Of a DNA stretch of 32,366 nt, positions 1-7,662 are shown one piece after another. Both the position numbers and the translations under genes were made by a program. Under the pieces are notes generated by a model. The model was not told the origin of the DNA. It was given only the letters and a program-made list of their open reading frames with translations, and did no database searches. Source of the DNA: Planctomycetota bacterium (GTDB lineage: Bacteria; Planctomycetota; Phycisphaerae; UBA1845); contig JAJRSP010000149.1 in assembly GCA_024278775.1 (NCBI GenBank), positions 1-32,366 of the forward strand, written 5' to 3'. Every line of letters begins with the position of its first letter. The stretch's first letter is position 1.

Positions 1-870
1 GCGGGGGCGTTCGATCGTACCGGTGCCATGCGGAAGGCACTCGTGGATGTGTTGGACCGCGCGATTTCCAACGGGCAAAACGCGCAGAAAGATAAGAAGA
101 GTGGTCAGATGCGCTTGTTTGGTGAGGCGTGCGATTCGACCAACCCGGAGATTCGACACTTCATCGGAAACGCGGAATGGTCCGAGGCGGAGATGCTGGC
201 GCGCGAAAAGGCCGTGCTAGGTTTCTATATCACCAAGCACCCATTGGCGAGCCACGAGGAACTGTTGCAGGCGTGTGCAACGGCGACCACCGTGGATTTG
301 TCCAAATACGAAGACGGCACGACCGTGGTGCTGGGGGGCATGGTGTCGGGGGTGCGCGCGGTAATGACAAAGGCGGGACGCAACGCGGGTAAACCGTTTG
401 GCATCGTGACCATCGAGGACCTCAAAGGCAAGGCGGAAACCATTCTTTTTCCCAAAGATTGGGCGGAGTTTCGTTCGGTACTTCAGCCGGACCGAATTGT
501 GTTCCTGGAGGGTGAGGTCGATCGCAAGCGTGAGGAGCCCTCGTTGCGGGTGTCTCGGGTGGTGCTGGGTGCGGACGCGATGGTCACCTTCGGCTCGGCC
601 TTGCTCATCGATGTGCGAGAGGATACGCCGATTGATGAACTGCGGGCGCTGCTGCGGGAGTCGAAGGGTGAGGCACGGGTCTACCTGAATGTTCAGACGG
701 GCGACGGGCATGTGGCCCAGATCGAGTGCCACTCCGGGTATCGTGTCTTGTGCGGACCGCCACTGCTGCGCAAGATCGAAGCGATCAACGGATCGGGGAC
801 GGTCTGCGTACTGAGCGGGAAGCGTCGGCAGATACACCTGGTGGACCGTCAGCCGATGCCGGTATCCTGA
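1..870 (+). CDS. dnaE: DNA polymerase III alpha subunit, C-terminal part (5' end outside window)
   Basis: The reading frame is open from base 1, so the gene enters from the left and only about 289 C-terminal residues are present. DnaE is the catalytic subunit of the replicative polymerase. What is visible is the tail after the polymerase core: the motif LAREKAVLGFYITKHPL, which in DnaE precedes the C-terminal OB-fold, and then an OB-fold (roughly TTVVLGGMVSGVRAV to SLRVSRVVLG, about residues 108-193 of this fragment). A small C-terminal domain follows (IDELRALLRESKGEARVYL), of the kind thought to contact other holoenzyme subunits. The stop is TGA at 868-870. Nothing in the fragment looks broken. 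The catalytic aspartates and PHP domain lie outside the window, so their integrity cannot be judged. The family call is firm. Confidence 0.93.
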   Translation, partial: AGAFDRTGAMRKALVDVLDRAISNGQNAQKDKKSGQMRLFGEACDSTNPEIRHFIGNAEWSEAEMLAREKAVLGFYITKHPLASHEELLQACATATTVDLSKYEDGTTVVLGGMVSGVRAVMTKAGRNAGKPFGIVTIEDLKGKAETILFPKDWAEFRSVLQPDRIVFLEGEVDRKREEPSLRVSRVVLGADAMVTFGSALLIDVREDTPIDELRALLRESKGEARVYLNVQTGDGHVAQIECHSGYRVLCGPPLLRKIEAINGSGTVCVLSGKRRQIHLVDRQPMPVS

Positions 871-890
871 CCGCGGTAGGTGGCTTTTTT
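866..890 (+). terminator. possible weak terminator after dnaE
   Basis: A short bulged stem (bases 866-871 with 76-80 of the same line, loop CGCG) lies just upstream of a run of six T at 885-890. The stem is only five pairs, with TGGC between it and the T-run. The position directly behind the dnaE stop is right for a terminator, but the structure is weak. Confidence 0.3.
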
Positions 891-1124
891 CATGGCCCAC
901 CCACTCAGGACTGCGCTGCGTGCCCTGTACGTTCATCCGTCCTTCTGCGGTCGTCCTTTTGCGACCGATAGTGTCAGCACCTCTGAGAATCCCGTCCTAT
1001 TTCGGCGGGGGCCGTGGCAAGGCGGTTCAATTGAATCGGATACGGAATCTCCAACGCACGAGAATCGAATAATCTTCGGTGGATTGACAGGACGTGGGGG
1101 CGTGGGGCGTCTCTTTGGGTGACT

Positions 1125-1694
1125 ATGACGATGCCGCTTTCGGACGATGATGACCGGGATCAGCCGTTGATCGAGGCGATTCAGCGGGGCGACAGGTTCG
1201 CCTTCGAGGAGCTGGTGCGCCGTCATGGTTCGTGGGTTCGCTCGGTGGTGTTTGGCGTGTTGGGCTCGCGGGATGTTGTGGACGATGTCGTCCAGCAGGT
1301 CTGGACGACGGTGTGGCGGAGAATTGCGGAACTTCGCGACACGCGCCGCTGGCGACCGTGGTTGTATAGCCTGTCGCGGAACGCCGCGCTGGATGCCGGT
1401 CGTCAGTTAACGCGACGGCGTGAACAGATGCGGTCCATGCTGGCCGAGGCACCACGCCGGTCGGGGTTGGCAACCGCCGCCGCGTCCGATCTGTCCGAGC
1501 AGCACGCCGAGGTGCTTGAGGCGATCGAGTCGCTTCCGGCACTGTATCGAGAACCGTTCGTGCTTCGGCACGTGAACGGGTGGTCGTACAAGGAAATCGC
1601 CGGCGTGATGAACCTGCCCGTGGATACCGTCGAGACGCGATTGGTGCGGGCCCGACGTAGGTTACGCGAGATGTTACGAGGTAAGCTGGATTAG
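1125..1694 (+). CDS. ECF-type RNA polymerase sigma-70 family factor
   Basis: This is a protein of about 189 residues with the two-domain layout of extracytoplasmic-function sigma factors, which direct RNA polymerase to a small regulon. Sigma region 2 is seen as FEELVRRHGSWVRSVVF and then DVVDDVVQQVWTTVWRR with the typical WLYSLSRNAALD stretch. Region 4, the -35 binding helix-turn-helix, is seen as LPALYREPFVLRHVNGWSY followed by KEIAGVMNLPVDTVETRLV. There is no region 1.1 or region 3. The start is uncertain: GTG at 1119, ATG at 1125 and ATG at 1131 are all in frame and none has a clear Shine-Dalgarno; 1125 was chosen as the first ATG. The stop is 4 nt before the next gene, an anti-sigma candidate, so the two probably form one operon. 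The regulon is unknown. Confidence 0.9.
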   Translation: MTMPLSDDDDRDQPLIEAIQRGDRFAFEELVRRHGSWVRSVVFGVLGSRDVVDDVVQQVWTTVWRRIAELRDTRRWRPWLYSLSRNAALDAGRQLTRRREQMRSMLAEAPRRSGLATAAASDLSEQHAEVLEAIESLPALYREPFVLRHVNGWSYKEIAGVMNLPVDTVETRLVRARRRLREMLRGKLD

Positions 1695-1698
1695 AGCG

Positions 1699-2343
1699 AT
1701 GGCACACGTGACCCAGGAAATGGAGCGTCTGATCGTGCGTCGGCTGGACGGCGCATTGACGGAGGATGAGGCACTGCAGCTCGATCGGGAGTTGATACGC
1801 AACCCCGAAGCGCGGCGCTTGCTTGAAGATTATGTTCGTGTCGATGCGGTGGCGTCGGCGGCGCTTCGTGAGGTGATGCGTGGCGCGGATGGCCCGTTGG
1901 ATATGCCGGCGATGACGTTCAAGGTACCACGGCGCGGTTGGTTCGCGCGATATCATCGGGGATGGTGGTTGGTGCCGGGTGCGGTGGCCGCGGCGCTGTT
2001 GGCGATCATGATTCCTAAGTCCGGCCTGAACCATTTGGGGGCCACAGCGCCGGGCGGCGCGGCACCGTTGGTGCACCGCGCACCGGCTTCCACGAGCGAT
2101 CCGGAATTGAACCCGACATTGACTCTGGGCATGGAGCGTTCGGCGTTTGACGCGTCAACGCAACCCGGTTCGGAGTTAATGCGTCACGCGTCACACCGTC
2201 CGACGATGCGTCGGCGCACCGGGCGAGAAGTGCTTGGGGTCATGGGCGATGACGGGACCATGTATTGGATCGAAGTTGATCGGACGCGCACCGTTCGTCA
2301 TGCGCCGGTTCGGCGGCGGCCCGGGTTGTCGGATCGGCTGTAG
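1699..2343 (+). CDS. membrane protein, probable anti-sigma factor
   Basis: The protein has 214 residues. The N-terminal cytoplasmic part (about residues 1-85) is helical and contains RRLDGALTEDEALQLDREL and NPEARRLLEDYVRVDA, a pattern common in the sigma-binding domains of planctomycete anti-sigma factors. One transmembrane segment follows at about residues 89-106 (WWLVPGAVAAALLAIMIP). The C-terminal part is basic and of low complexity, with no recognisable domain. No HxxxCxxC zinc motif is present, so it is not a ZAS-type anti-sigma factor. It begins 4 nt after the sigma gene, and this placement is the main support for the role. Function is inferred from context and topology, not from a diagnostic motif. 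Confidence 0.65.
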   Translation: MAHVTQEMERLIVRRLDGALTEDEALQLDRELIRNPEARRLLEDYVRVDAVASAALREVMRGADGPLDMPAMTFKVPRRGWFARYHRGWWLVPGAVAAALLAIMIPKSGLNHLGATAPGGAAPLVHRAPASTSDPELNPTLTLGMERSAFDASTQPGSELMRHASHRPTMRRRTGREVLGVMGDDGTMYWIEVDRTRTVRHAPVRRRPGLSDRL

Positions 2344-2433
2344 TTTGGTGGAAGCCGTCCGAACGCGGTCCCATGATACGGTGGGTATCGGGAACTGAAA
2401 AAACAGGGTGTTTCCATAAAAGGAGTAGAAGCG

Positions 2434-3882
2434 ATGAATGGGATTCTAACCGGATTGGTGTTGTCGGCGGTTCCGTACCTTTTGGCGGTAATGGTCGGTG
2501 TGGCACCGGCCTATGCGGGCGATGAAGTCGTGAAAAAGAAATGTATCGTGGTGGCGCATACGGGGGACGATGCCGATGGTGAGCCGGCCGTGGTGACAAC
2601 CGGCGGTGATGGCGGTTTCCACTGGGTATCGGCCAGCACAACAAACGACGAGGCCGGTCCCAACGGTGCCGTAACCCATACGGTACGCATCCTGCGTAGA
2701 GATGATGATGCGGATGCGAAGAATCAGGGGTGGCTCGGTGTGATGATTAGCGCGACTGCATCTGGAGACGCGGGTATTGTGACGCTGACGAATATCATCC
2801 CCGGGAGTCCCGCCGACAAAGCTGGCTTTCAGGCGGGCGACGAGGTGGTTTCGGTAGATGGCGAGGCTGTTTCAGGGGATATCTCCAGAGCGATCCACAT
2901 GATCAAAGCGCACGAGGCGGGTGACGACGTGACGATCGTCGTGCTTCGTGACGGCGAGGAGGTCTCACTGACCGCAACGCTTGGTTCCCGCGACACATCG
3001 GAGCGTTTGGCGAAATTCGAGGTCACGGTCGATTCCGATCTGGGGGGTGAGGTGGAGGATACCATTGTCACCCGGGGTCGCATGCTTAAGCGCGGCGATG
3101 ACGGCCATTGGATCATGACGGAACTGGGCGATCTGAGCGAGCTCGATGATCTTCCCGCGCATGTAAAAATGTTCGTGCCCCAGGCCGGCAGTCGCATCGT
3201 TACATGGGACGACAACGGCAGTAGTCGCAGCATACATATCGAAATCAAAGGTGAAGATAGTTTGTCGATCTCACAGGAGGACGGCGGCGACATCACGGTG
3301 ACGCGCACCGATTCGGATGGCAACGAGACCGTGACTGTGTACGCCGACGCTGACGAGCTGAAGGCGGGCGATGAGGCCGCGTACAGAATCTTCAACAAAG
3401 CCGACGCGAACGGTCTCGGCTTCTTCGTTCACGATGGTGATTTTGGTATCGATGATATCGATTTTGAGTTGGGCGATAATAAGTTTGTCTTTTCGTTCGA
3501 TGACAAGGACTTCGACGCTGCCGCGTTTGAGTGGAATGAGAACCTCGAAAAGAGTCTGTCCGAGGCAAACGCCTCGGCCGCGGAAGCGCTCAAAAACGCC
3601 CAGGCGCTCATCGCAGAGCTTGAGGACGGCGAAGGCTGGCCCGCGTTGGATAGGCTTCATCAGTTGCAGCCGTTGATCGGCAGCGGTGCGGGCAGCCAGG
3701 CATTTCGTTTTCACCGGAGCAAGCCGCGTCACTCGTTCGAGGTTCGCGCCGACGGCACGATCGAAGTGAAGATTCGTAAAGGGGATACGGAAGTGGTACA
3801 GCTTTTCACCGATGCGGATGACCTGGCCGATCGCAAGCCGAAGTTGTACGAGAAATACCGAGACGTGATGGACGCGGAATAG
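2434..3882 (+). CDS. exported PDZ-domain protein
   Basis: The protein has 482 residues. It opens with a Sec-type signal peptide (hydrophobic LTGLVLSAVPYLLAVMVGV, probable cleavage after AYA near residue 28). A PDZ domain covers about residues 99-184: the carboxylate-binding GWLGVMI loop, IIPGSPADKAGFQAGDEVVSV, and DDVTIVVLRDGEEVSL. No serine-protease triad is visible, so this is not a DegP/HtrA enzyme. The rest is very acidic, mostly beta in character, with a short helical stretch (LSEANASAAEALKNAQALI). AGGAG at 2422-2426 sits 7 nt before the ATG and supports this start. It lies 90 nt behind the sigma/anti-sigma pair and may be a target or sensor of that system; this is inference. The substrate is unknown. 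Confidence 0.8.
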   Translation: MNGILTGLVLSAVPYLLAVMVGVAPAYAGDEVVKKKCIVVAHTGDDADGEPAVVTTGGDGGFHWVSASTTNDEAGPNGAVTHTVRILRRDDDADAKNQGWLGVMISATASGDAGIVTLTNIIPGSPADKAGFQAGDEVVSVDGEAVSGDISRAIHMIKAHEAGDDVTIVVLRDGEEVSLTATLGSRDTSERLAKFEVTVDSDLGGEVEDTIVTRGRMLKRGDDGHWIMTELGDLSELDDLPAHVKMFVPQAGSRIVTWDDNGSSRSIHIEIKGEDSLSISQEDGGDITVTRTDSDGNETVTVYADADELKAGDEAAYRIFNKADANGLGFFVHDGDFGIDDIDFELGDNKFVFSFDDKDFDAAAFEWNENLEKSLSEANASAAEALKNAQALIAELEDGEGWPALDRLHQLQPLIGSGAGSQAFRFHRSKPRHSFEVRADGTIEVKIRKGDTEVVQLFTDADDLADRKPKLYEKYRDVMDAE

Positions 3883-3916
3883 TTCGCAAGATTCTTCCGA
3901 AACAACCCACGGCAAC

Positions 3917-3960
3917 GGAAGACGGGCGTCGACATGTCGATTGCTCGTCTTCCCTTGTTT
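3917..3960 (+). terminator. strong hairpin terminator between convergent genes
   Basis: GGAAGACGGGC (3917-3927) pairs with GCTCGTCTTCC (3943-3953), 11 pairs with one G-T wobble. A perfect inner palindrome TCGACATGTCGA lies at 3929-3940. CTTGTTT follows. It lies between the PDZ gene (+) and the DUF362 gene (-), both of which end here, and may serve both strands. Confidence 0.8.
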
Positions 3961-3980
3961 GTGAGCGGCCGGAGTCTTCG

Positions 3981-5018
3981 CTAAACGCTGGCGACGCTTC
4001 TGAGGTGGGGCATGTCGAGAATGGCGAAGCGTTGGCGAAGGTTTTCGATCGACTCGCCGCGCTGGGTGATGTTGTATTCGTGAATCGGTCCAAGTTGGCC
4101 CGAGGCGTTGGTGAGGTAGTGAACGCCGTAGGGGTTGAGTCCCATGAGCCGCGTGGCGGTCGCATCGACGGCGGTCGTGTTTCGCCCGACGATGAGGCAG
4201 CCGAGCTTCTTGGGTGTTCCCATGATCGGTCCGTCACCTTCCATACCGATGATCCCGTCCGCGATCGTGAGTGACGGTCGCACCGTGGCGTTGATATCGA
4301 AGATGGATTCGGGGATGCCGTGATAGTGCAGCACGTTTTTCGGCCAGCCGTAGACGATACCCGGCATCACGCCGAAAAAGTTTTTCATGCCGCAGGTAAC
4401 GCCGGCCCAGTGGTGCGTCTTGAGCTTGGGCATCGAGACGATGAAATCCGCTTCGAGCAGCGTCTTGGGGAGATAGAATTGCGAGAGCTTCATCAGGTGG
4501 CCGCGGTTCGCAACGGCGACGACCTCGTCATGGTTAAGGTCCACGAAACGCAGTCGGTCTTGACGTAACACCGGCCCCATGCCGGATTCGTCAAGCACGA
4601 GTCTGGAATCTCTGCGGTGTCCCTGTCCTTCCGCAACGATGACCGCTTTGGCACCGAATTGCTGGAAGACCTCGGCGGCCGCAGCGACCACCGCCGGGTT
4701 GGTGTTGATGTACGATTGGCCGATCGCCGTTTCCACTAGGTTGGGCTTGAGAAGCACGCGTTTGTTTTTGATTTCTCTGGGCGTGATGCCGAGCTCTCGC
4801 AGCGCGTCGCGAATAAGGCCGGAGAGGTTGTCGTGGTAGCTGCTGGCGCGGAGCACGGCGACCTCAGCACGCAGCCCGCGCTCATGGCGAGCCCACTGAC
4901 GCCATCCGACCGCACCGGTGCAAGCGGCCAACACGGTTCCGGTCGCGGCGATCATCTCGCGACGCGACATCTTCCGAGCGGGTGATTCGTCGGTATGGGT
5001 TGGCTGCGCCTCAGTCAC
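3981..5018 (-). CDS. Tat-exported DUF362 family protein
   Basis: The protein has 345 residues. The N-terminus carries a twin-arginine type signal: MSRREMIAATGTVLAAC, then an Ala/Gly-rich segment. The body matches the DUF362 family: KRVLLKPNLVE with a following NTNP, AVIVAEGQGHRRDSR, DFIVSMPKLKTHHWAGVTCGMKNFFG, and TIADGIIGMEGDGPIMGTPKK. In the family the KPN and PKLKTH motifs are conserved, but its biochemical role is not settled. No 4Fe-4S ferredoxin cysteine cluster is present here, although some members have one. The start codon lies inside the end of the upstream toroid gene (8 nt overlap), so the two are very likely co-transcribed and translationally coupled. Export plus this neighbour hints at an envelope role, which is not proven. 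Confidence 0.87.
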   Translation of the reverse strand: MTEAQPTHTDESPARKMSRREMIAATGTVLAACTGAVGWRQWARHERGLRAEVAVLRASSYHDNLSGLIRDALRELGITPREIKNKRVLLKPNLVETAIGQSYINTNPAVVAAAAEVFQQFGAKAVIVAEGQGHRRDSRLVLDESGMGPVLRQDRLRFVDLNHDEVVAVANRGHLMKLSQFYLPKTLLEADFIVSMPKLKTHHWAGVTCGMKNFFGVMPGIVYGWPKNVLHYHGIPESIFDINATVRPSLTIADGIIGMEGDGPIMGTPKKLGCLIVGRNTTAVDATATRLMGLNPYGVHYLTNASGQLGPIHEYNITQRGESIENLRQRFAILDMPHLRSVASV

Positions 5019-5913
5019 CGGAATCGCCTCTCATCGCGATCGGTAGGGATGTGACGGCGCTGTGGGCCATCAGTAGCAGGGCATCGTGGAACGGGCTTGG
5101 CTCGTCGTGGGCGATTTGCTCGGCGCATTCACGGAGCCAATCCGGTGCCTCTGGCGGCGTCTGACGCCACGCGGCCAGTCCCATGACGCCCCAGGCCAGG
5201 GTGATGGGTGCGCGGATGCTCTGCAGTTCTTCGTGGAGGTAATCAATGGACACTTCGATCGGTGTTTCTCTAGGCACGCCGGCGAGCGCGACGAGTACAA
5301 GCCCGGTAGTGCCGGGGAATGGACGCAGTTGATGCCCGAGGACTTTGGTGTTTCCGTAGTTCCATCCGCCCCCGGGGATGACGCGATCGAGCATCACTTC
5401 GATGCCCTGCGTTGTACGTTCGTGTTGGACCAATCCGGCCTCTCGAAGTGCCCAGGTGGCGTAGGCCGTGGGTTCGATCCAGGAGTGCGTGCCTTCGACC
5501 CAGGACCAGCCCGTCAATGTCGTGTCGTGGCCGAAGACATCGGGTCGCGGCGGGATCGGCAGCCCCTTCGTGCGACAAAGCCAGGAGATGGCGCGTTCGA
5601 TGTGACCGCGGTATGGCTCCGGAGCGGAGGCCGGTGGGTGAAGCCAGGCCAAGGTCGCAAGCCCGGTCGGCCAACACGGCGCGGGGATGTCCTCGCTGAT
5701 CTTTACGCCGCCATCTTTTCGTTGAAGGTGAGCAAGCCATTGCAGTCCGCTCTCGACGGCCGGTTGCGCGTCGGGTGAATCGGACAGGGCCATGCAGGCC
5801 AGAGCTGTGGGCTCCGCGCAGGGTGTGGCCCGGGCGTGGTAGCCCCAGCCGCCTTTTGGGTCTTGCGCCGTGAGTAGGCGATGCAGGGCCGTTTGTTGCC
5901 AGTTCGTCGACAT
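5011..5913 (-). CDS. prenyltransferase / squalene-cyclase-like alpha/alpha-toroid protein
   Basis: The protein has about 300 residues starting MSTNWQQTALHRLL; an upstream in-frame start at 5940 is possible but adds only nine residues. It carries repeated QW-like units of the terpenoid cyclase and prenyltransferase toroid: QDPKGGWGYHARATPCAEPT, LQRKDGGVKISED, WSWVEGTHSWIEPTAYATWA, GGGWNYGNTKVLG. A full squalene-hopene cyclase has about 630 residues and a DxDD catalytic motif. This protein is half that size and no DxDD is visible, so it is probably a single-barrel family member and not a cyclase. No signal peptide is seen. Its end overlaps the start of the DUF362 gene by 8 nt, which makes one operon. 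The substrate is unknown. Confidence 0.82.
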   Translation of the reverse strand: MSTNWQQTALHRLLTAQDPKGGWGYHARATPCAEPTALACMALSDSPDAQPAVESGLQWLAHLQRKDGGVKISEDIPAPCWPTGLATLAWLHPPASAPEPYRGHIERAISWLCRTKGLPIPPRPDVFGHDTTLTGWSWVEGTHSWIEPTAYATWALREAGLVQHERTTQGIEVMLDRVIPGGGWNYGNTKVLGHQLRPFPGTTGLVLVALAGVPRETPIEVSIDYLHEELQSIRAPITLAWGVMGLAAWRQTPPEAPDWLRECAEQIAHDEPSPFHDALLLMAHSAVTSLPIAMRGDSGD

Positions 5914-6281
5914 GATGGTCACTCTAGTTTTGGATCTCACCTGCGCGTTGATACGCCGGCGCTGCGATGATGTAACCTATAGATAGCGTGGTACCGTCGC
6001 TCCTGTGGTTCATCGGCATCATGAGCCGTGGTGCCCAAGGGGTTCCGCACAATTCTGTGGGCGATGGGATGTGAGTAGGCGTTGTGCCTTTCGAACAGCG
6101 TCTGATATGGGTTCGTTTCGGATGGGTTATCGGCCGCAGGAGTCTTATTTTTGTGGAGTTTCTGCGTGTGTCGCTGGCGTGCCGGTGGTTTGTATTTGAC
6201 TCTTGAGAACAGATGGCCCCAAGGTGGTCGTGTCCGGGTCGAAACGCACGCGGGCGGAAGTTGGGGTTCGAGGGGAAACCA
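5914..6281. other. intergenic region between divergent toroid gene and first Flp pilin gene
   Basis: About 370 nt with no convincing gene. It must hold the promoters of the leftward toroid/DUF362 operon and the rightward pilin. The nearest match to a sigma-70 pair on the + strand is TTGATA (5948-5953) with TGTAAC 17 nt later, which is weak. A TATAGAT lies at 5978-5984 without a matching -35. No sigma-54 site and no known riboswitch was recognised. AGGGG at 6271-6275 is a likely ribosome binding site for the pilin. Confidence 0.4.
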
Positions 6282-6461
6282 ATGAATGCTTCACTGACGT
6301 ATTTTCGAAAGTTGATTTGCGCTGAGGACGGTCCCACGGCTGTGGAGTACGCCATCCTGTTGGCGGTGATCGTGGTCGCGGCGGTGGGTGGTCTGAGTTT
6401 GTTTGGTGTGCATATGGACAACATCTACACGATGGTGAGTTCCACGGTTCCGTTAGGCTAA
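6282..6461 (+). CDS. flp: Flp/Fap-type pilin, first copy
   Basis: This is a 59-residue prepilin of the Flp family, the major subunit of Tad pili. The short leader MNASLTYFRKLICAEDGPTA is followed by VEYAILLAVIVVAAVGGL, a single hydrophobic helix. The Glu in VEYA is the conserved glutamate near the cleavage site of Flp prepilins, where the A24 prepilin peptidase cuts after Gly (here DG/PTAVEYA). The C-terminal tail is short (FGVHMDNIYTMVSSTVPLG). ATG at 6282 was chosen over the upstream in-frame ATG at 6213 because family members begin just before the leader and AGGGG precedes it. It is the first gene of the Tad locus; a second pilin follows about 310 nt later. Confidence 0.9.
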   Translation: MNASLTYFRKLICAEDGPTAVEYAILLAVIVVAAVGGLSLFGVHMDNIYTMVSSTVPLG

Positions 6462-6774
6462 TAGTGACATAGTATGGCACTGTTCGTGAGACGAGCGGGG
6501 GCCTATCGGATGCGAAAAAAAACAGAGAATGTGTTTGCTTCGGTAGTCCGTGAATCATAAGTTACAGGTGGGTCGCTCGATGGAGATGACAACGAACGAC
6601 ACCGCGATGTCCGGTACGGCGTGTGTGCCGTGTCGAGAAGTAAATTAATTACCCTCGTGCCATCAGGAGGCTCGAGCGGATTTGGGAGGGGTCAGGCGGC
6701 TATCGCGTCTGACGGTCCTTCGACAACAGCCACGGGCTGCCTGGAGCAGTCCATGACAAAGAGGAGTGAGTTTG
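6462..6774 (+). other. long leader between the two pilin genes, with hairpins
   Basis: There is no gene in these 313 nt. An A-run (8 A near 6515-6523) lies shortly after the first pilin. Two clean hairpins precede the second pilin: GTCAGGCG/CGTCTGAC (6691-6698 with 6706-6713) and CAGCC/GGCTG (6727-6731 with 6735-6739). Neither is followed by a T-run, so they look more like leader or processing structures than terminators. GGAG at 6763-6766 is the ribosome binding site of the next gene. Confidence 0.45.
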
Positions 6775-6963
6775 ATGAAGAGTTTCGTAACCCGAGCGAA
6801 GAGTTTCCTGAAGTCTGAAGACGGCCCGACGGCGACGGAGTACGCCGTGATGCTCGCGTTGATTATCATCGTGGCGCTGGGTGCCATTACTGGTCTCGGC
6901 ACGACGGTCGATACGATCTTCACGAATGTGGACACGAGTCTGCCAACGGGTGCTGCGTCGTAG
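6775..6963 (+). CDS. flp: Flp/Fap-type pilin, second copy
   Basis: This is a 62-residue Flp prepilin, MKSFVTRAKSFLKSEDGPTA followed by TEYAVMLALIIIVALGAI, then GLGTTVDTIFTNVDTSLP. It shares the EDGPTAxEYA processing region with the first copy but differs in the hydrophobic helix and tail, so the two are diverged paralogues and not a recent duplication. ATG at 6775 was preferred to GTG at 6766 because GGAG ends 8 nt upstream of the ATG. The upstream leader has two hairpins and a strong hairpin lies downstream, which fits a separately controlled or processed, abundant mRNA. It may be the major pilin, with the first copy minor, or the reverse; the sequence does not decide. Confidence 0.9.
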   Translation: MKSFVTRAKSFLKSEDGPTATEYAVMLALIIIVALGAITGLGTTVDTIFTNVDTSLPTGAAS

Positions 6964-7028
6964 GTCGGCGACGTGAGTCGGTCGGCTCGCCTGTCACCCG
7001 GCGGGTCGGTGGGCACCATGAGTCTTGG

Positions 7029-7064
7029 CCGGTGGGCGCTGTCGATTTCGGTGGCGCCCATCGG
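7029..7064 (+). other. strong RNA hairpin between second pilin and prepilin peptidase
   Basis: CCGGTGGGCGC (7029-7039) pairs with GCGCCCATCGG (7054-7064): 11 pairs with one G-T wobble and a 14-nt loop. No T-run follows, so it is not a classic terminator. It could protect the 3' end of a processed pilin message or damp transcription into the assembly genes. Confidence 0.55.
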
Positions 7065-7197
7065 CGTACTCATTGCGTCATTCGAGTGTAACGCGGTGCG
7101 TCGCGAGCGGGTGTCCGATCCGGTCGCCCGTTTGCGACGAAGCGTGTCTGGGTGAGTGTGTTCTTCGTTCAGTGTGCTTTCGTATGGAGTCTTGCGG

Positions 7198-7662
7198 ATG
7201 CAGTTTGGTTTTTGGGAAACAACGTGTGCGGTTCTGATTCCTGGTGTTCTCCTGGCGTCGTGGATCGACTACTCACAGCGCCGCGTACCCAACTGGCTCA
7301 ATGCGACGCTGATCGTGCTGGGGTTCGCGGTTCAGGGATATTTCCACGGTGGGTCCGGTATGGCGATCGGGGGGTGGGGTCTCCTGACCGGGTTCGGTTT
7401 GCTCATCATACCGTGGATGATGCATGGCATGGGCGCAGGTGATGTGAAGCTCATGGCTGCCATCGGCGTGTGGATGGGGCCGCTGTTGACGTTCTATTCA
7501 TTTGCGCTGGGGGCCGTGATTGGCGGCGTGGCTGCGATCATCATGATCGTGTCGACCGGGCGGTTGTATATGGCGTGTGCGAACATGAATGTGATTCTTT
7601 CCAAATGTTCGAACCCCCAGACACTGTTTACCGAATACGGTGCGGCCAAGAGCTTTGGCTAG
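7198..7662 (+). CDS. cpaA: prepilin peptidase, A24 family (CpaA/TadV), interrupted by an in-frame TAG near its C-terminus
   Basis: This membrane aspartic peptidase cleaves Flp prepilins. The two catalytic aspartates are present: SWIDYSQRRVPNWL (first Asp, followed by the RRVPN motif of the family) and GMGAGDVKLMAAIG (second Asp, in GAGDVK). There are several transmembrane helices. ATG at 7198 was chosen because it starts just before the first helix; an in-frame start at 7156 would add 14 residues with no family character. The frame stops at TAG 7660-7662 after TEYGAAKSFG, giving 154 residues. The same frame then continues without another stop for 29 codons, which read as the family's usual last helix, up to TGA 7750-7752, 4 nt before the next gene. 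So either a nonsense mutation has removed the last helix, the stop is read through, or a base is wrong. Catalytic residues are not affected. Confidence 0.85.
   Translation: MQFGFWETTCAVLIPGVLLASWIDYSQRRVPNWLNATLIVLGFAVQGYFHGGSGMAIGGWGLLTGFGLLIIPWMMHGMGAGDVKLMAAIGVWMGPLLTFYSFALGAVIGGVAAIIMIVSTGRLYMACANMNVILSKCSNPQTLFTEYGAAKSFG

Noticed and set aside
1084..1089. Perfect TTGACA upstream of the sigma gene
   Set aside because: No acceptable -10 hexamer 16-18 nt downstream; the sequence there is G-rich.
880..1122. 80-codon ORF between dnaE and the sigma gene
   Set aside because: It runs through two hairpins (948-967 and 991-1009) and has no protein-like pattern.
1123..2076. 317-codon open frame on the minus strand across the sigma/anti-sigma genes
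   Set aside because: Low-complexity Arg/Pro/Thr composition, antisense to a clear sigma factor.
2391..2396. GGAACT, an ECF-type -35 element, before the PDZ gene
   Set aside because: A start site at the usual distance would fall at or behind the ribosome binding site, leaving no leader.
6476..6492. TGGCAC, a possible sigma-54 -24 element after the first pilin
   Set aside because: The -12 GC element at the required spacing is missing.
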